Positions 43,430 through 52,352 of a DNA stretch of 64,000 nt are shown here, in pieces (position 1 is the stretch's first letter; the number at the start of each line of letters is the position of its first letter). The DNA is from CAVRXQ01 sp963849105. GTDB lineage: Bacteria; Actinomycetota; Acidimicrobiia; Acidimicrobiales; Bog-793. The notes beneath the pieces were generated by a model that worked only from the letters and a program-made list of their open reading frames with translations, was not told the origin of the DNA and did no database searches. The stretch is taken from positions 186,001 to 250,000 of the forward strand of contig CAWKGD010000003.1 of NCBI GenBank assembly GCA_963849105.1, in the 5' to 3' direction. A program made the translations under genes and the position numbers.

Positions 43430-43723
43430 TCATTCCGAACAGTCGATCCAGTAGCGCTCAGAGGACGTCACCTCGATCTCGGGATGCGACCAGACGAATC
43501 TCTCGACGCTGTCGAGGACGTCCTCGACGTGTCGGGCGTCGGCCGCGACGGCCGCGAAACCGATCGTCGAGCGCGCCCACCGGTCATGGTGACCGACTTC
43601 TGACGCCGAGACTGCGTAACGACGTCGCGCTGTATCGACGAGGTGCTTGACGACAGAACGCTTTTCCTTCAGCGAGCGGCTCGCGTCGATCAAGAGCTCA
43701 ACCGACAGCACCGCCGCGTACAC
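43430..43723 (-). CDS. DUF503 family protein
   Basis: 97 residues: VLSVELLIDASRSLKEKRSV then a basic VDTARRRYAVSASEV segment is the DUF503 signature. The family is a small ferredoxin-like protein, often near ribosome-binding factor genes, of unknown function. GTG start at 43723. It lies downstream of the F420-reductase-like gene on the same strand with 15 bases between, so it is probably co-transcribed. Confidence 0.88.
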   Translation of the reverse strand: MYAAVLSVELLIDASRSLKEKRSVVKHLVDTARRRYAVSASEVGHHDRWARSTIGFAAVAADARHVEDVLDSVERFVWSHPEIEVTSSERYWIDCSE

Positions 43724-43738
43724 GTCGCCGAGCGTCCC

Positions 43739-44365
43739 TTAGCTGCGCGCCGCCTCGAGCAGCTCGGCGGGAGACAAATCTGCACTGAAGAGCGGTCCGC
43801 CGGGCTGTTGCTTGCGCCCCGCCTCGGCGAGGAAACCGACGTCGACGGGTTCGAAACCGATCGCGGAAACGAGCTGCCTGACGACCGCCTTCGCCTCGTC
43901 GTCGTCGCCCGACACCGGGAGCGCGATCCGATCGGACGATCCCTCCGGCCTCCCACCGTCGCGCAGACGATCCCAGACGATCGTGTTGAAGACCTTGACG
44001 ACGCGACGCGAGCCGAGGCGTTCAGCGAGCATCTCGCTCGAGCCTGTCTTCCCGGACTCAAGCGCAGCGAACGTGCCGTCGCGATCGGGGAAGTAGTTCA
44101 TCGTGTCGATGACGACTTTGTCGCCGATCCCTCCGGACGGCACGTCGCGGTAGTTCTTCAACGGCACGGAAACTACGACAAGATCGCCGCTTCGCACCGC
44201 CTCCTCGGCCGTCGCGGCGGATGCGTGCGGGCCGAGTTCCTCGACGAGATCGACGAGCGATTCAGGTCCGCGCGAGTTGCTCACGACGACGTCGTAGCCG
44301 GAGTCGACGAAGTGCCGGGCGAGCGTCGAGCCGATGTGGCCCGTGCCGACGATCGCGATCCTCAT
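43739..44365 (-). CDS. NADPH-dependent F420 reductase-like oxidoreductase
   Basis: 208 residues with one Rossmann domain. IAIVGTGHIGSTLARHFVDSG binds NADP(H); SNSRGPESL, VVVSVPLKNYRDV, VIDTMNYFPDRDG and VKVFNTI match the F420_oxidored (Fno-like) family, which passes hydride between NADPH and F420. Many relatives act on other substrates, so the exact reaction is uncertain. ATG at 44365 gives full length. It is co-oriented with DUF503. Confidence 0.82.
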   Translation of the reverse strand: MRIAIVGTGHIGSTLARHFVDSGYDVVVSNSRGPESLVDLVEELGPHASAATAEEAVRSGDLVVVSVPLKNYRDVPSGGIGDKVVIDTMNYFPDRDGTFAALESGKTGSSEMLAERLGSRRVVKVFNTIVWDRLRDGGRPEGSSDRIALPVSGDDDEAKAVVRQLVSAIGFEPVDVGFLAEAGRKQQPGGPLFSADLSPAELLEAARS

Positions 44366-44586
44366 CGTTAACTCCTTCCTGGGCAGTGGCGCAGTTTCGA
44401 CCTCCGCCTACATCCGGCTTTGTGTCGGCAGCTCCAAACAGCGGTCCGCGCCCCTCGTACCGAGGGACCGACGGCTACCGCAACTCAGAAGGTAACCGGG
44501 CTCGTATCCCCGCGAATTGGGTACTGCCCCTCGGTTCCCGTTTCCGAGTCGGTGGGAGGGGATCCGCCGACTCGACTGTGGCGCGT

Positions 44587-45435
44587 CTACGTCGTGACGA
44601 GCCCCTTCGTATCGGCATGTAGAACGAGCGATCGACCTGGGACATCGAGCTCGTGCATCGCCTTCTCACCGGTCGAAGCGACGTGCGTCGCGATCTCCTC
44701 GTTCTTGCAGATCGCGAGGAGGCTCGGACCAGCGCCGGACCAGCACGCGATTGTGGCGCCCGCCTTTCGCATCGAGCGGAGCAGCGCTTCTGCCGCGGGG
44801 AAGAGTGACGCCCGCGCGTGTTGGTGGAGCCGGTCATCTCCGGCGAAGCCGTGCAGGCGGTCGCCGTCGGCGAGGCCTGCGATCAACAGCCCGACGTGGC
44901 CGAGATTCGCGACGGCGTCGCGGAATGGGACCTCGGTCGGCAACGCGGCGCGTGCCTTTTCCGTCGGGAGCTCGTGGTCAGGGATGAGAACGGCGAACAC
45001 GAGGCTCGGATCGAGAGAGAGCGGTTCCGCGCACGCTCGCTCGTCATCCACGGTCGCGGCGACGAGCCCGCCGAGGACGGATGCAGCGGCGTTCTCCGCG
45101 TGACCATCGAATTCGGCGGCCACCGAGAACGGATCGGCGTTCCCGCAGGCGGCGGCCGTCGCCGCCGCAAGCGCCGCCGATGAGCCGAGTCCGCGGCCGA
45201 CCGGGATCTCGGACGAAACGGTGATCAAGAGTCGATCGTGACCAAGGACGCTGCGAGCGACCCGCGCCGCGAGGTGGTCTCGATCAGCGGGGAGATGAGA
45301 TCCTTCGCCGATGCTTGACAGCTCGAAACTTGCCGCTGGCTCGACAGCGACCTCGACGTAGAGCGAAAGCGCGATGGCGAGGACGTCGAAACCCGGACCG
45401 AGATTGGCGGTTGAGGCGGGGCAGCGTGCGCGCAT
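44587..45435 (-). CDS. thrB: homoserine kinase
   Basis: A 282-residue GHMP kinase that phosphorylates L-homoserine in threonine synthesis. The N-terminus ARCPASTANLGPGFDVLAIA, the ATP loop PVGRGLGSSAALAAATAAA and the C-terminal GATIACWSGAGPSLLAI motif are diagnostic. ATG at 45435. It is divergent from thrC across 159 bases. In most Actinobacteria hom, thrC and thrB form one operon; here thrB and thrC are back to back and hom is not visible. Confidence 0.94.
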   Translation of the reverse strand: MRARCPASTANLGPGFDVLAIALSLYVEVAVEPAASFELSSIGEGSHLPADRDHLAARVARSVLGHDRLLITVSSEIPVGRGLGSSAALAAATAAACGNADPFSVAAEFDGHAENAAASVLGGLVAATVDDERACAEPLSLDPSLVFAVLIPDHELPTEKARAALPTEVPFRDAVANLGHVGLLIAGLADGDRLHGFAGDDRLHQHARASLFPAAEALLRSMRKAGATIACWSGAGPSLLAICKNEEIATHVASTGEKAMHELDVPGRSLVLHADTKGLVTT

Positions 45436-45594
45436 GATCGCCGATCAGCCGAGGGGTTTGGACAGGTACCCTTGGCGTCTCCCCGCCAACATTCGCTGAG
45501 ACTACCAACGGTCCTCGCACGCGCTGGAAGTCAACACGCCTCTCGGAGTCGATGAGCCCATAAGTGGTCGCAAGACAGGCGGTAGGTTGCGCAG

Positions 45595-46644
45595 ATGCCG
45601 GCGCCGGACGAACCGAAAGGAATCATTCGGCGCTACGCGCAATTCCTCCCCGTTTCTGCATCGACGCCGGTGGTCACGCTCTTCGAAGGCGCGACGCCGT
45701 TGCTCTTTGCTCCGCGCGTCTCAAACCGCGTCGGATCGGAGGTGTACCTCAAGATCGAGGGGGTAAACCCAACCGGATCGTTCAAAGACCGCGGCATGAC
45801 GGTCGCGGTCTCGAAGGCTGTCGAGGAGGGATCGGAGGCGATCGTCTGTGCCTCGACGGGGAACACCTCGGCATCAGCCGCCGCGTACGCGGCGCGTGCG
45901 GGAGTCCGGTGTCTCGTTGTCATTCCCGAGGGCAGCGTCGCGCTCGGCAAGCTCGCCCAGGCGCTTTTCTGCGGCGCGCAAGTCCTGCAGGTGCGCGACA
46001 ACTTCGACACTGCGCTCAAGATCGTGCGGGGGCTTCCCGGACGCCATCCGGTGACGATCGTCAATTCGATCAACCCGTACCGCGTCGAGGGTCAGAAGAC
46101 TGGGGCGTTCGAGATCGTCGATGTGCTCGGCGACGCGCCGGATCTGCTTTGTATCCCTGTGGGAAACGCGGGAAACATCACCGCTTACTGGCGCGGATTC
46201 CGTGAGTACGCAGGCGCCGGGAGGGCGGCCACGTTGCCGCGCCTGCTCGGCGCGCAAGCTGCCGGAGCCGCGCCGATCGTGATTGGTCGTCCCGTCGAGC
46301 ATCCAGAGACGGTCGCGACGGCAATCCGCATCGGCAACCCGGCGTCGTGGTCCGCCGCGTCAGCGGCGGTGGCGGAGTCCAAAGGGACCGTTCTCGCCGT
46401 GACCGACGAGGAGATCCTGGCCGCGCAACGATTCCTCGCCCGCGAAGAAGGCGTGTTCTGCGAGGCGGCATCGGCCGCAGCTGTGGCTGGGTTGTTCCAG
46501 CACGGCGTCGATCCCGACTCGCGCGTCGTCTGCGTGCTCACCGGGCACGGTTTGAAGGACCCGGACCTCGCGGTGAGCCAAGTGGGGATGCCGGCAGTCG
46601 TCGACGCCACCGAGGAGGCGGTACTCGCGGCCCTCGAGTCCTGA
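45595..46644 (+). CDS. thrC: threonine synthase
   Basis: A 349-residue PLP enzyme that converts O-phosphohomoserine to threonine. The PLP lysine is in NPTGSFKDRGM, the phosphate loop is VGNAGNITAYW, and the start IIRRYAQFLPVS is that of the short bacterial threonine synthases. ATG at 45595; GGTAGG is about nine bases upstream. It pairs functionally with thrB on the other side of the shared promoter region (45436-45594). Confidence 0.94.
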   Translation: MPAPDEPKGIIRRYAQFLPVSASTPVVTLFEGATPLLFAPRVSNRVGSEVYLKIEGVNPTGSFKDRGMTVAVSKAVEEGSEAIVCASTGNTSASAAAYAARAGVRCLVVIPEGSVALGKLAQALFCGAQVLQVRDNFDTALKIVRGLPGRHPVTIVNSINPYRVEGQKTGAFEIVDVLGDAPDLLCIPVGNAGNITAYWRGFREYAGAGRAATLPRLLGAQAAGAAPIVIGRPVEHPETVATAIRIGNPASWSAASAAVAESKGTVLAVTDEEILAAQRFLAREEGVFCEAASAAAVAGLFQHGVDPDSRVVCVLTGHGLKDPDLAVSQVGMPAVVDATEEAVLAALES

Positions 46645-46810
46645 CGTCGGCGCCGTCCCGCTCGTCGAGCGCCTGACCAGCCATCGCGGACCGTGGGCAA
46701 GCGAGCCTGCCGACCGTGCTGCGAGTTCGGCCGGCGTCGATGCAATCATTGAGGCGGGCTGGGCGTCTATTAGACGGTGGACCTGCCGGGCGTCCAGAGA
46801 AGCGAGGCCA

Positions 46811-47335
46811 ATGCGAGAGCGACAACGGTCGTTCCTCGACGCGACACTGCCGCACCTCGATGCCATCTATCGCCTCGCGAGCCGGTCGACGCGCGATCGG
46901 CAGGCGGCCGAGGATCTCGTGCAAGAGACCTATCTCCGTGCCTTCACGCACTACGAGGAAGGTGCGGTCAAGAACACGAAGGCGTGGCTGACGACGATCT
47001 GTCTCAACTTGGCCCGCAGCGAAGGACGACGCCGCTCTCGCCGGTTCGAGGAGGTGCCGGTCGAGAGCTTCGAGCGCGAACCGCCGTTCGGCCAGGACGT
47101 CTTCGACGATGTGCATACCGCGCTCAGCAGGGACGAGATCGCCGCGGCACTCGACGAGCTCCCTCCCGAACAGAAGCTGGCGATCGTGTTGATGGACCTC
47201 GTCGGCCACTCGGCCGCGGAGGTCGCGGCAATCCTCGGCTGTCCCCGCGGCACCGTTCTCGCCCGAGTCCATCGGGGCCGCCGGCGGCTCGCCGCACTGC
47301 TCGTCGAGCGAGGTCTCGGCCATGACGTGTTCTGA
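46811..47335 (+). CDS. ECF RNA polymerase sigma factor
   Basis: 174 residues. Region 2 reads LPHLDAIYRLASRSTRDRQA, AEDLVQETYLRAFTHY and NTKAWLTTICLNLARS; region 4 reads LPPEQKLAIVLMDLVGHSAA and GCPRGTVLARVHRGRRRLAA. The last codons overlap the anti-sigma gene by 14 bases, so the two are coupled. It probably controls its own operon with the molybdoenzyme and cytochrome b genes that follow. Confidence 0.93.
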   Translation: MRERQRSFLDATLPHLDAIYRLASRSTRDRQAAEDLVQETYLRAFTHYEEGAVKNTKAWLTTICLNLARSEGRRRSRRFEEVPVESFEREPPFGQDVFDDVHTALSRDEIAAALDELPPEQKLAIVLMDLVGHSAAEVAAILGCPRGTVLARVHRGRRRLAALLVERGLGHDVF

Positions 47336-48062
47336 GGATCTGCTCGTCGCCTTCGTGGCGGGCGAACTCTCCGTCGACGAAGCGCGCGAGTTCGACGATC
47401 ACCTCTTGAGCTGTGAAGCGTGCTGGAACGCCGTGCGCGCCGACCGGGCGGCGCGCCTCGCTCTTTCGAGCTTGCGCGAACCAGCCCCCACCGGACTTGC
47501 CGATCGGATCGCACTGCTCACCGAGATGGTGCCGGATCGAACCGCCAGCGACCGCCGTGCCGACGACCGCTGGGGGGTGCGCCGCGTACCCGGTGACCTC
47601 GACGAACGACCCGGGACGGCGCGCCGGCGCCGGTGGCTGCCGGCCGCCATCGGTGCCATTGCCGCGGCGGGTTTGGCCCTCGGTCTCGTGTTCGCCAGCG
47701 GGTCCTCGACGCCAGGCATGCCGGCGCAGGTTGCCGCCGTGGCCGCGATCGCCGAACCGATGTCGTCGGCGCCGTCGGCGCCGAGTGAACGAAGCATCAC
47801 CGTCGATGGAGAAACGATGCACGTGCAGTTCTTCGTGGTCGATCATCTCGTCGTCACCGTGGCGACCGAAACGACACCGTTCCCGATGGTCGCATCTTCC
47901 GAGCTCGAGAGCGGTTCGTCGTCGCGCAGCTGGCTCGCGTCGATGGGCGACCTCGGGGTGTTCTGCATGAATCACGACCGCAACGGCGAGTCGATGCTCC
48001 TCATCGCGAAGATGCCGGCCGCCGAGCTGCCGGCCGTCGCCGTCCGATTGCACCTGATATGA
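47322..48062 (+). CDS. membrane anti-sigma factor (zf-HC2)
   Basis: 246 residues. The N-terminal zinc-binding anti-sigma domain has the HxxxCxxC motif in DDHLLSCEACW (about residues 27-37). One membrane helix (WLPAAIGAIAAAGLALGLV, about 107-125) and an extracytoplasmic C-terminal domain follow. It should hold the coupled sigma factor until a redox or envelope signal arrives. A Cys in the outer domain (GVFCMNHD) might sense redox state, by inference. Confidence 0.9.
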   Translation: MTCSEDLLVAFVAGELSVDEAREFDDHLLSCEACWNAVRADRAARLALSSLREPAPTGLADRIALLTEMVPDRTASDRRADDRWGVRRVPGDLDERPGTARRRRWLPAAIGAIAAAGLALGLVFASGSSTPGMPAQVAAVAAIAEPMSSAPSAPSERSITVDGETMHVQFFVVDHLVVTVATETTPFPMVASSELESGSSSRSWLASMGDLGVFCMNHDRNGESMLLIAKMPAAELPAVAVRLHLI

Positions 48063-48117
48063 GCGTCCGACAGCCGCGCCAGGGTGGCGCAATCAGATCG
48101 TCCCATCGAGCGTCTCT

Positions 48118-48897
48118 ATGGACGTGACTCGCCACCAGCCGAGCGGCCTCGGTGCGCCGCCGGACGGGGCCGGTGCGGTCGCCGCTAAGGCTGCGACGGG
48201 AAAGCCGATTGGACGGCGTCTGTTCTTGGGCATCCTCGGACTCGGCGCGATCGGTGTCGTCTTTGGCAACACGGTGCAGCGCATCGTCGGCACGATCACC
48301 GCGCCGTTCACGAACGCCAATGGTTCCGGTCTCGGGGCGCTCATTCCGGGGGCGAACCGCTTCCGGCTCTACACGGTCACCGGTTCCTATCCGGACATAC
48401 CAAAGGAGCGCTATCGCCTGCGCGTCGAAGGCCTCGTCGAACAGCCAATGGAGCTCACCTTCGATCAACTGCGTGCCCTGCCGCGCACCGAGCTCGTCTT
48501 CCCCTTCCAGTGCGTGACCGGGTGGCGGGTTCCCGACGTCCACTGGGCGGGGGTGCACCTCGCCGACCTGATCGATCTCGCGAAGCCGCGGCGGGGCGCC
48601 CATGCCGTCGAGTTCACCTCGTTTGACGGTGTCTACACCGAGAGCCTGACGCTCGACCAGGCGCACCGGTCGGACGTCATCGTCGCCTACGAGATGCTGG
48701 GCGGTTCGATCACTTCGGAGCACGGCGGTCCCGTGCGTCTCTACGTCGCCCCGATGTACGGATACAAGTCGATCAAATGGCTGCGTTCGATCTCACTCGT
48801 GCCACAGGCGATCCCCGGATTCTGGGAGCAGCAGGGCTACGCCGTAAACGCCTGGGTCGGTCGTTCGAACGGACTTTCGGGTGCCCCGATCGACTGA
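48118..48897 (+). CDS. molybdopterin-dependent oxidoreductase (sulfite oxidase/MsrP-like), exported
   Basis: 259 residues. The N-terminus has a Tat-like motif and helix (GRRLFLGILGLGAIGVVFG). The oxidoreductase domain has the Moco-ligand Cys in FPFQCVTGWRV, then HWAGVHLADLIDLA and SEHGGPVRLYVAPMYGYKS, as in YedY/MsrP. It should act outside the membrane, taking electrons from or giving them to the cytochrome b encoded next (17-base overlap). The substrate could be methionine sulfoxide, sulfite or another oxide. Confidence 0.88.
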   Translation: MDVTRHQPSGLGAPPDGAGAVAAKAATGKPIGRRLFLGILGLGAIGVVFGNTVQRIVGTITAPFTNANGSGLGALIPGANRFRLYTVTGSYPDIPKERYRLRVEGLVEQPMELTFDQLRALPRTELVFPFQCVTGWRVPDVHWAGVHLADLIDLAKPRRGAHAVEFTSFDGVYTESLTLDQAHRSDVIVAYEMLGGSITSEHGGPVRLYVAPMYGYKSIKWLRSISLVPQAIPGFWEQQGYAVNAWVGRSNGLSGAPID

Positions 48898-49615
48898 CAC
48901 GCGCGGCGACACCGCGCGACTCATCCGCTTCGACCGGGTCGAGCGCGTCGCGCACTGGCTCACCGCGGCTCTCGTCCTCGTCCTCATCGTGACCGGTGCG
49001 ATCTTGTACATCCCGTCGTTTAGCGTGGCAATCGGACGACGCCTCCTCATCGAGAACATTCACGTCTACGTCGGCATCGCGATGTTCGTGCCGCTCATCG
49101 TTTCGCTGGTCGGCCCGTGGGGGCGCGCTCTTCGACGCGATCTCGCTTCGATGAATCGATTCACGAAGGACGAGCTCTCCTGGCTGCGGAGCTTCGGCGC
49201 GCGTGGCCGTGCGTCGATCGGGAAGTTCAACCCCGGCCAAAAGCTGAACACCTACGGGGTCGGAGCATTGCTGACGATGCTGCTTCTCACCGGCCTCATC
49301 ATGCGTTTCTTTAACTTCGCCTCCGTGGGCTGGCGGACGAGCGCCACCTTCGTCCACGACTGGTTCGCGGTCTTTCTGGCCGCCTTGATCTTCGGCCACA
49401 TCGCGTTCGCCCTCACGCATCCCGGAGCACTTCGCTCGATGGTGAGCGGTCGTGTCACCGTTCGTTGGGCGAAGCGCCATGCTCCGGCGTGGGCGCTCGC
49501 CGCTCGAGAGGACGCAAAAGGTCCCCGAGATGATGTCGCGAGGCGCGCCGGAGTGAACGGATCACGCACCCCTCGTACCGTCAGTCAACAGCGAACAGGA
49601 GGACAGCACCGATGA
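48881..49615 (+). CDS. cytochrome b561-like membrane protein
   Basis: 244 residues and four membrane helices with paired haem-ligand histidines: VERVAHWLTAALVL, IENIHVYVGIAMF, TFVHDWFAVFL and LIFGHIAFALTH. This is the Cytochrom_B561/formate-dehydrogenase gamma type and probably passes electrons from quinol to the exported molybdoenzyme encoded upstream. The GTG start overlaps that gene by 17 bases; the stop overlaps the next gene by four. A basic cytosolic tail ends it. Confidence 0.88.
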   Translation: MPRSTDTRGDTARLIRFDRVERVAHWLTAALVLVLIVTGAILYIPSFSVAIGRRLLIENIHVYVGIAMFVPLIVSLVGPWGRALRRDLASMNRFTKDELSWLRSFGARGRASIGKFNPGQKLNTYGVGALLTMLLLTGLIMRFFNFASVGWRTSATFVHDWFAVFLAALIFGHIAFALTHPGALRSMVSGRVTVRWAKRHAPAWALAAREDAKGPRDDVARRAGVNGSRTPRTVSQQRTGGQHR

Positions 49616-49956
49616 AGCGGAGCAGGATCGTTCCGTTGGTTCTCGCGGCCGCAATCAGCATCGGCGCCGGCTCGGCGAGCATCGCAGCCGCGTCGCTCAG
49701 CGGGGCGGCTGTTCACAAAACGACGATGAGGCCGGTCACGAAGATGGGGAAACTGACGAAGATCGACTCGAAAACCTCCTTCACCATGGCGGTCGGGACC
49801 CACGACTACGTCGTGAAGATCGACGACATGACGCACGTTCGACTCGACAACAAGGACGTCGAACTCTCGAAGCTGAAGGTTGGCGACACTTTGACGGTCA
49901 AAGGTCCGCTCGAGATGGGCGAGATCGACGCGACGAGCATCACCGCCTCGATGTGA
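49612..49956 (+). CDS. small secreted protein (DUF5666-like)
   Basis: 114 residues. A signal peptide (IVPLVLAAAISIGAGSASIA) precedes an OB-like domain, MGKLTKIDSKTSFTMAVGTH then VGDTLTVKGPLEMGEID, the pattern of small DUF5666-like domains. AGGAGGACAG precedes the ATG, which overlaps the cytochrome b stop. As the last gene of the sigma/anti-sigma/molybdoenzyme operon, it may help that extracytoplasmic redox system. Confidence 0.75.
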   Translation: MKRSRIVPLVLAAAISIGAGSASIAAASLSGAAVHKTTMRPVTKMGKLTKIDSKTSFTMAVGTHDYVVKIDDMTHVRLDNKDVELSKLKVGDTLTVKGPLEMGEIDATSITASM

Positions 49957-50152
49957 TCGACGCCGCGACGCGTTCGGCGCCGCGTCAGTTGTTCCGCCGG
50001 CTTCGTCGGTAAGGGTCAACGTCTCGGACAGGAGCGACATCGTTCTTGTTGCCGACGCCCTTTGCCGACTTACATAATCATCCGAACGGCTCCGGCGGGT
50101 CGCCGCGCAGAGCCGTACAGTCCAGGTCGAACGGCGCAGATCGGACGGGCGC

Positions 50153-50761
50153 ATGGCGAGAATCACCCGTGGATTCGTCAGTCGCCGGGCTGGGCGCGAC
50201 CCGCGCCTGCCACCCGGCCAATACGACACCGGCGCGATCTGGCCGGTCCTCACCGCCGAGGCGACGCCGCACCTCGACGTCACGATGTGGTCGTTTTCGA
50301 CCGAGGGGCTCGTCGAACGGCCCACCCGCTGGAGCTGGGCGGAGATCAACGCTCTTCCTTCGTCGACCTACAAAGGAGACATCCACTGCGTGACGACGTG
50401 GTCGAAACTCGGCATGAGTTTCAAAGGGGTCTCGGTCGACACGCTCCTCGACGCGTCGGGCCCGAGTCGTAGAGCGACGCACGTGGTCGCGTTTTCGCAC
50501 ACCGGATACACGACGAATCTTCCACTCGCCGATGTGACTGGCGGCCAGGCGTGGGTGGTGTGGGAGGTCGACGGACGGCCGCTCCCGACCGAACACGGGG
50601 GGCCGGCGCGCTTTCTCGTGCCGCATCTGTATTTCTGGAAGAGCGCGAAGTGGGTCGCGGGACTGCGGCTCCTCGATCACGACGAGCCGGGCTTTTGGGA
50701 GCAGAACGGCTACCACAATCGCGGCGATCCCTGGCTCGAGCAGCGTTACTCGGATGACTGA
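50153..50761 (+). CDS. molybdopterin-dependent oxidoreductase, cytosolic type
   Basis: 202 residues without a signal peptide. RDPRLPPGQYDTGAIWPVLT, then the Moco-ligand Cys in YKGDIHCVTTWSKLG and TEHGGPARFLVPHLYFWKSA place it in the sulfite-oxidase-like superfamily, in the group found in Actinobacteria next to a flavin reductase. It overlaps the reductase gene by eight bases. The substrate is unknown. About 195 bases upstream (49957-50152) hold no gene. Confidence 0.88.
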   Translation: MARITRGFVSRRAGRDPRLPPGQYDTGAIWPVLTAEATPHLDVTMWSFSTEGLVERPTRWSWAEINALPSSTYKGDIHCVTTWSKLGMSFKGVSVDTLLDASGPSRRATHVVAFSHTGYTTNLPLADVTGGQAWVVWEVDGRPLPTEHGGPARFLVPHLYFWKSAKWVAGLRLLDHDEPGFWEQNGYHNRGDPWLEQRYSDD

Positions 50762-51479
50762 TCTGGCCCCGGCGCAACCTGAACCGCGAGGTGGATGGCA
50801 ATCGGCGACGGTCACGAACATTCACGTCGAGACGCCGACGGCGAAGACATTTACATTCCGGCTTGAGCGACCGACTCCGCATCTCGCCGGACAACACCTC
50901 GTCGTTCGGCTCAGCGCGCCCGACGGCTACAGCGCGTCGCGTTCGTATTCGATCGCGTCCACGCCAGACGACTCGGGCGAGCTCGATGTCACGATCGAGC
51001 GCCTACCCGATGGTGAGGTCTCGCTCTTCCTGCACGACGAAGTGATCGTTGGCGACGTCATCGAGGTGCGCGGCCCGATCGGCGGGTGGTTCGTCTGGCG
51101 AGGGGAAGCCCCCGCCCTGCTGATCGGCGGCGGTTCGGGGGTCGTGCCGCTGATGGCGATGCTGCGACTCGCGCGTCGACTCGGACGCAGCTCGAGTGTC
51201 CGTCTCCTCGTCTCAGTGCGCACGCCCGATGACCTCTACTACGCGACGGAGCTTCCTGGTGAAGAGACCTCGGTGATCTATACCAGGGCGAGTCCAGCGG
51301 ATTCGCTTCGTCCGACGGGTCGGATGACGCGAGACGACGTCGCGCCGCTCGTCGATCCGGGCGCGACGGCGTACATCTGCGGTTCGTCGCCTTTTTGCGA
51401 TGCGGCCACGGAGATCGTAATTTCGTGCGGGATTGCCGCCGATTGGATCCGTGTGGAGCGCTTCGGCCCGAGTGGCTGA
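50754..51479 (+). CDS. ferredoxin-reductase-type FAD/NAD(P) oxidoreductase
   Basis: 241 residues: FAD domain (HLAGQHLVVRLSAPDGYSAS with SRSYSIAST) and NAD domain (LLIGGGSGVVPLMAMLRLAR, AYICGSSPFCDAATEIV). The FNR family is clear; no 2Fe-2S cluster domain is present. It should pass electrons from NAD(P)H to the molybdoenzyme encoded upstream, with which it is coupled. It is followed by a hairpin. Confidence 0.92.
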   Translation: MTDLAPAQPEPRGGWQSATVTNIHVETPTAKTFTFRLERPTPHLAGQHLVVRLSAPDGYSASRSYSIASTPDDSGELDVTIERLPDGEVSLFLHDEVIVGDVIEVRGPIGGWFVWRGEAPALLIGGGSGVVPLMAMLRLARRLGRSSSVRLLVSVRTPDDLYYATELPGEETSVIYTRASPADSLRPTGRMTRDDVAPLVDPGATAYICGSSPFCDAATEIVISCGIAADWIRVERFGPSG

Positions 51480-51481
51480 CG

Positions 51482-51530
51482 CCTCGAACGATCAGGAAGG
51501 CTTCGCCACGTCAGCCCTCATCGTTCGAGG
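51482..51530 (+). terminator. long inverted repeat between convergent genes
   Basis: CCTCGAACGAT (51482-51492) and ATCGTTCGAGG (51520-51530) are exact inverted copies with a 27-base loop, directly after the flavin reductase stop and before the converging hypothetical gene. A two-way terminator is likely. Confidence 0.6.
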
Positions 51531-51539
51531 GCAACGGTG

Positions 51540-51818
51540 TCATTCCTCGCCGCGGGGCCGATTCAGGCGGAGGCGCATCTGCTCAAGTGCCTGCAGCCGA
51601 TGTTCCATCTTTTCGGGCATCGCGGAGTCGCGCGTACGGATACGACTTTCGAGCGACTCGAGCCGTTCCATTTCCTGCCGGATCAGCTCCGGTTTTTCGG
51701 TGTCAGCGCTCGAGTTCAACGCCCGGTGGAACGCTTCGAATGCATCTTTCGACCGCTTGAGACCGAGACGGGACGCGATCGCCGCGAACGAGAGACCCGT
51801 CTTGCGCAGAGCGAGCAC
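51540..51818 (-). CDS. helix-turn-helix-like small protein
   Basis: At least 92 residues. LRKTGLSFAAIASRLGLKRS is a helix-turn-helix, followed by a long charged helix (RQEMERLESLESRIRTRDSA). Short proteins of this type are common in Actinobacteria. The GTG at 51818 is the first standard start after the cold-shock gene, but the frame and apparent homology begin a few residues earlier (KRHSDEDVLA), so the true start is unclear. It lies downstream of the cold-shock gene on the same strand. Confidence 0.6.
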   Translation of the reverse strand: MLALRKTGLSFAAIASRLGLKRSKDAFEAFHRALNSSADTEKPELIRQEMERLESLESRIRTRDSAMPEKMEHRLQALEQMRLRLNRPRGEE

Positions 51819-51918
51819 GTCCTCATCGCTGTGACGTTTCGGCGGTCGGGAAGACGGGGGTCGCTCAGCTGAGCGACCATCGCGAGACCCTCGACGGAAG
51901 TCCGGCCTTCCCCCGGTC

Positions 51919-52122
51919 CTAGGCAGGATGGACGGCTCTCGCCTGGAGTCCCTTCGGTCCCTCCGTGGTCTCGAACTCCACGTGCTGACCCTCCTCGAGG
52001 CTGCGAAAACCCGTGCCCTCGATTGCGGTGTGATGGACGAACACGTCCGCGCCACCGTCATCTTGCGCGATGAACCCGAATCCTTTGTCCGAGTTGAACC
52101 ACTTCACAGTGCCTGTAGCCAC
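51919..52122 (-). CDS. cold-shock protein (CspA family)
   Basis: A 67-residue single CSD. GTVKWFNSDKGFGFIAQDDG includes RNP1 (KGFGFI) and DVFVHHTAI is RNP2, so single-stranded RNA/DNA binding should be intact. It acts as an RNA chaperone. GTG start at 52122 with GGAAGG just upstream. A gene encoding a helix-turn-helix-like protein follows on the same strand after 100 bases. Confidence 0.95.
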   Translation of the reverse strand: MATGTVKWFNSDKGFGFIAQDDGGADVFVHHTAIEGTGFRSLEEGQHVEFETTEGPKGLQARAVHPA

Positions 52123-52352
52123 TGGCCTTCCTTTCGATGCGCAAAGTGTTCGCCGAAGGACCTAGTGGACGACGGCCAAGAATCGGTGTGCGCGCTACGC
52201 CGACCTGCGTGACCCAGGCTAGCCGATCGTGGTCACCGTTTCCCCAGGTCGAGGCACGCCTCGCGTCCTTGACCCGTCGGACTGGTACAGCGCGAAGTCT
52301 TTCCTTCGGGCGTATGGTTCGCGCGGAACGAGAAGCCGAAAGGGGAACGGTG

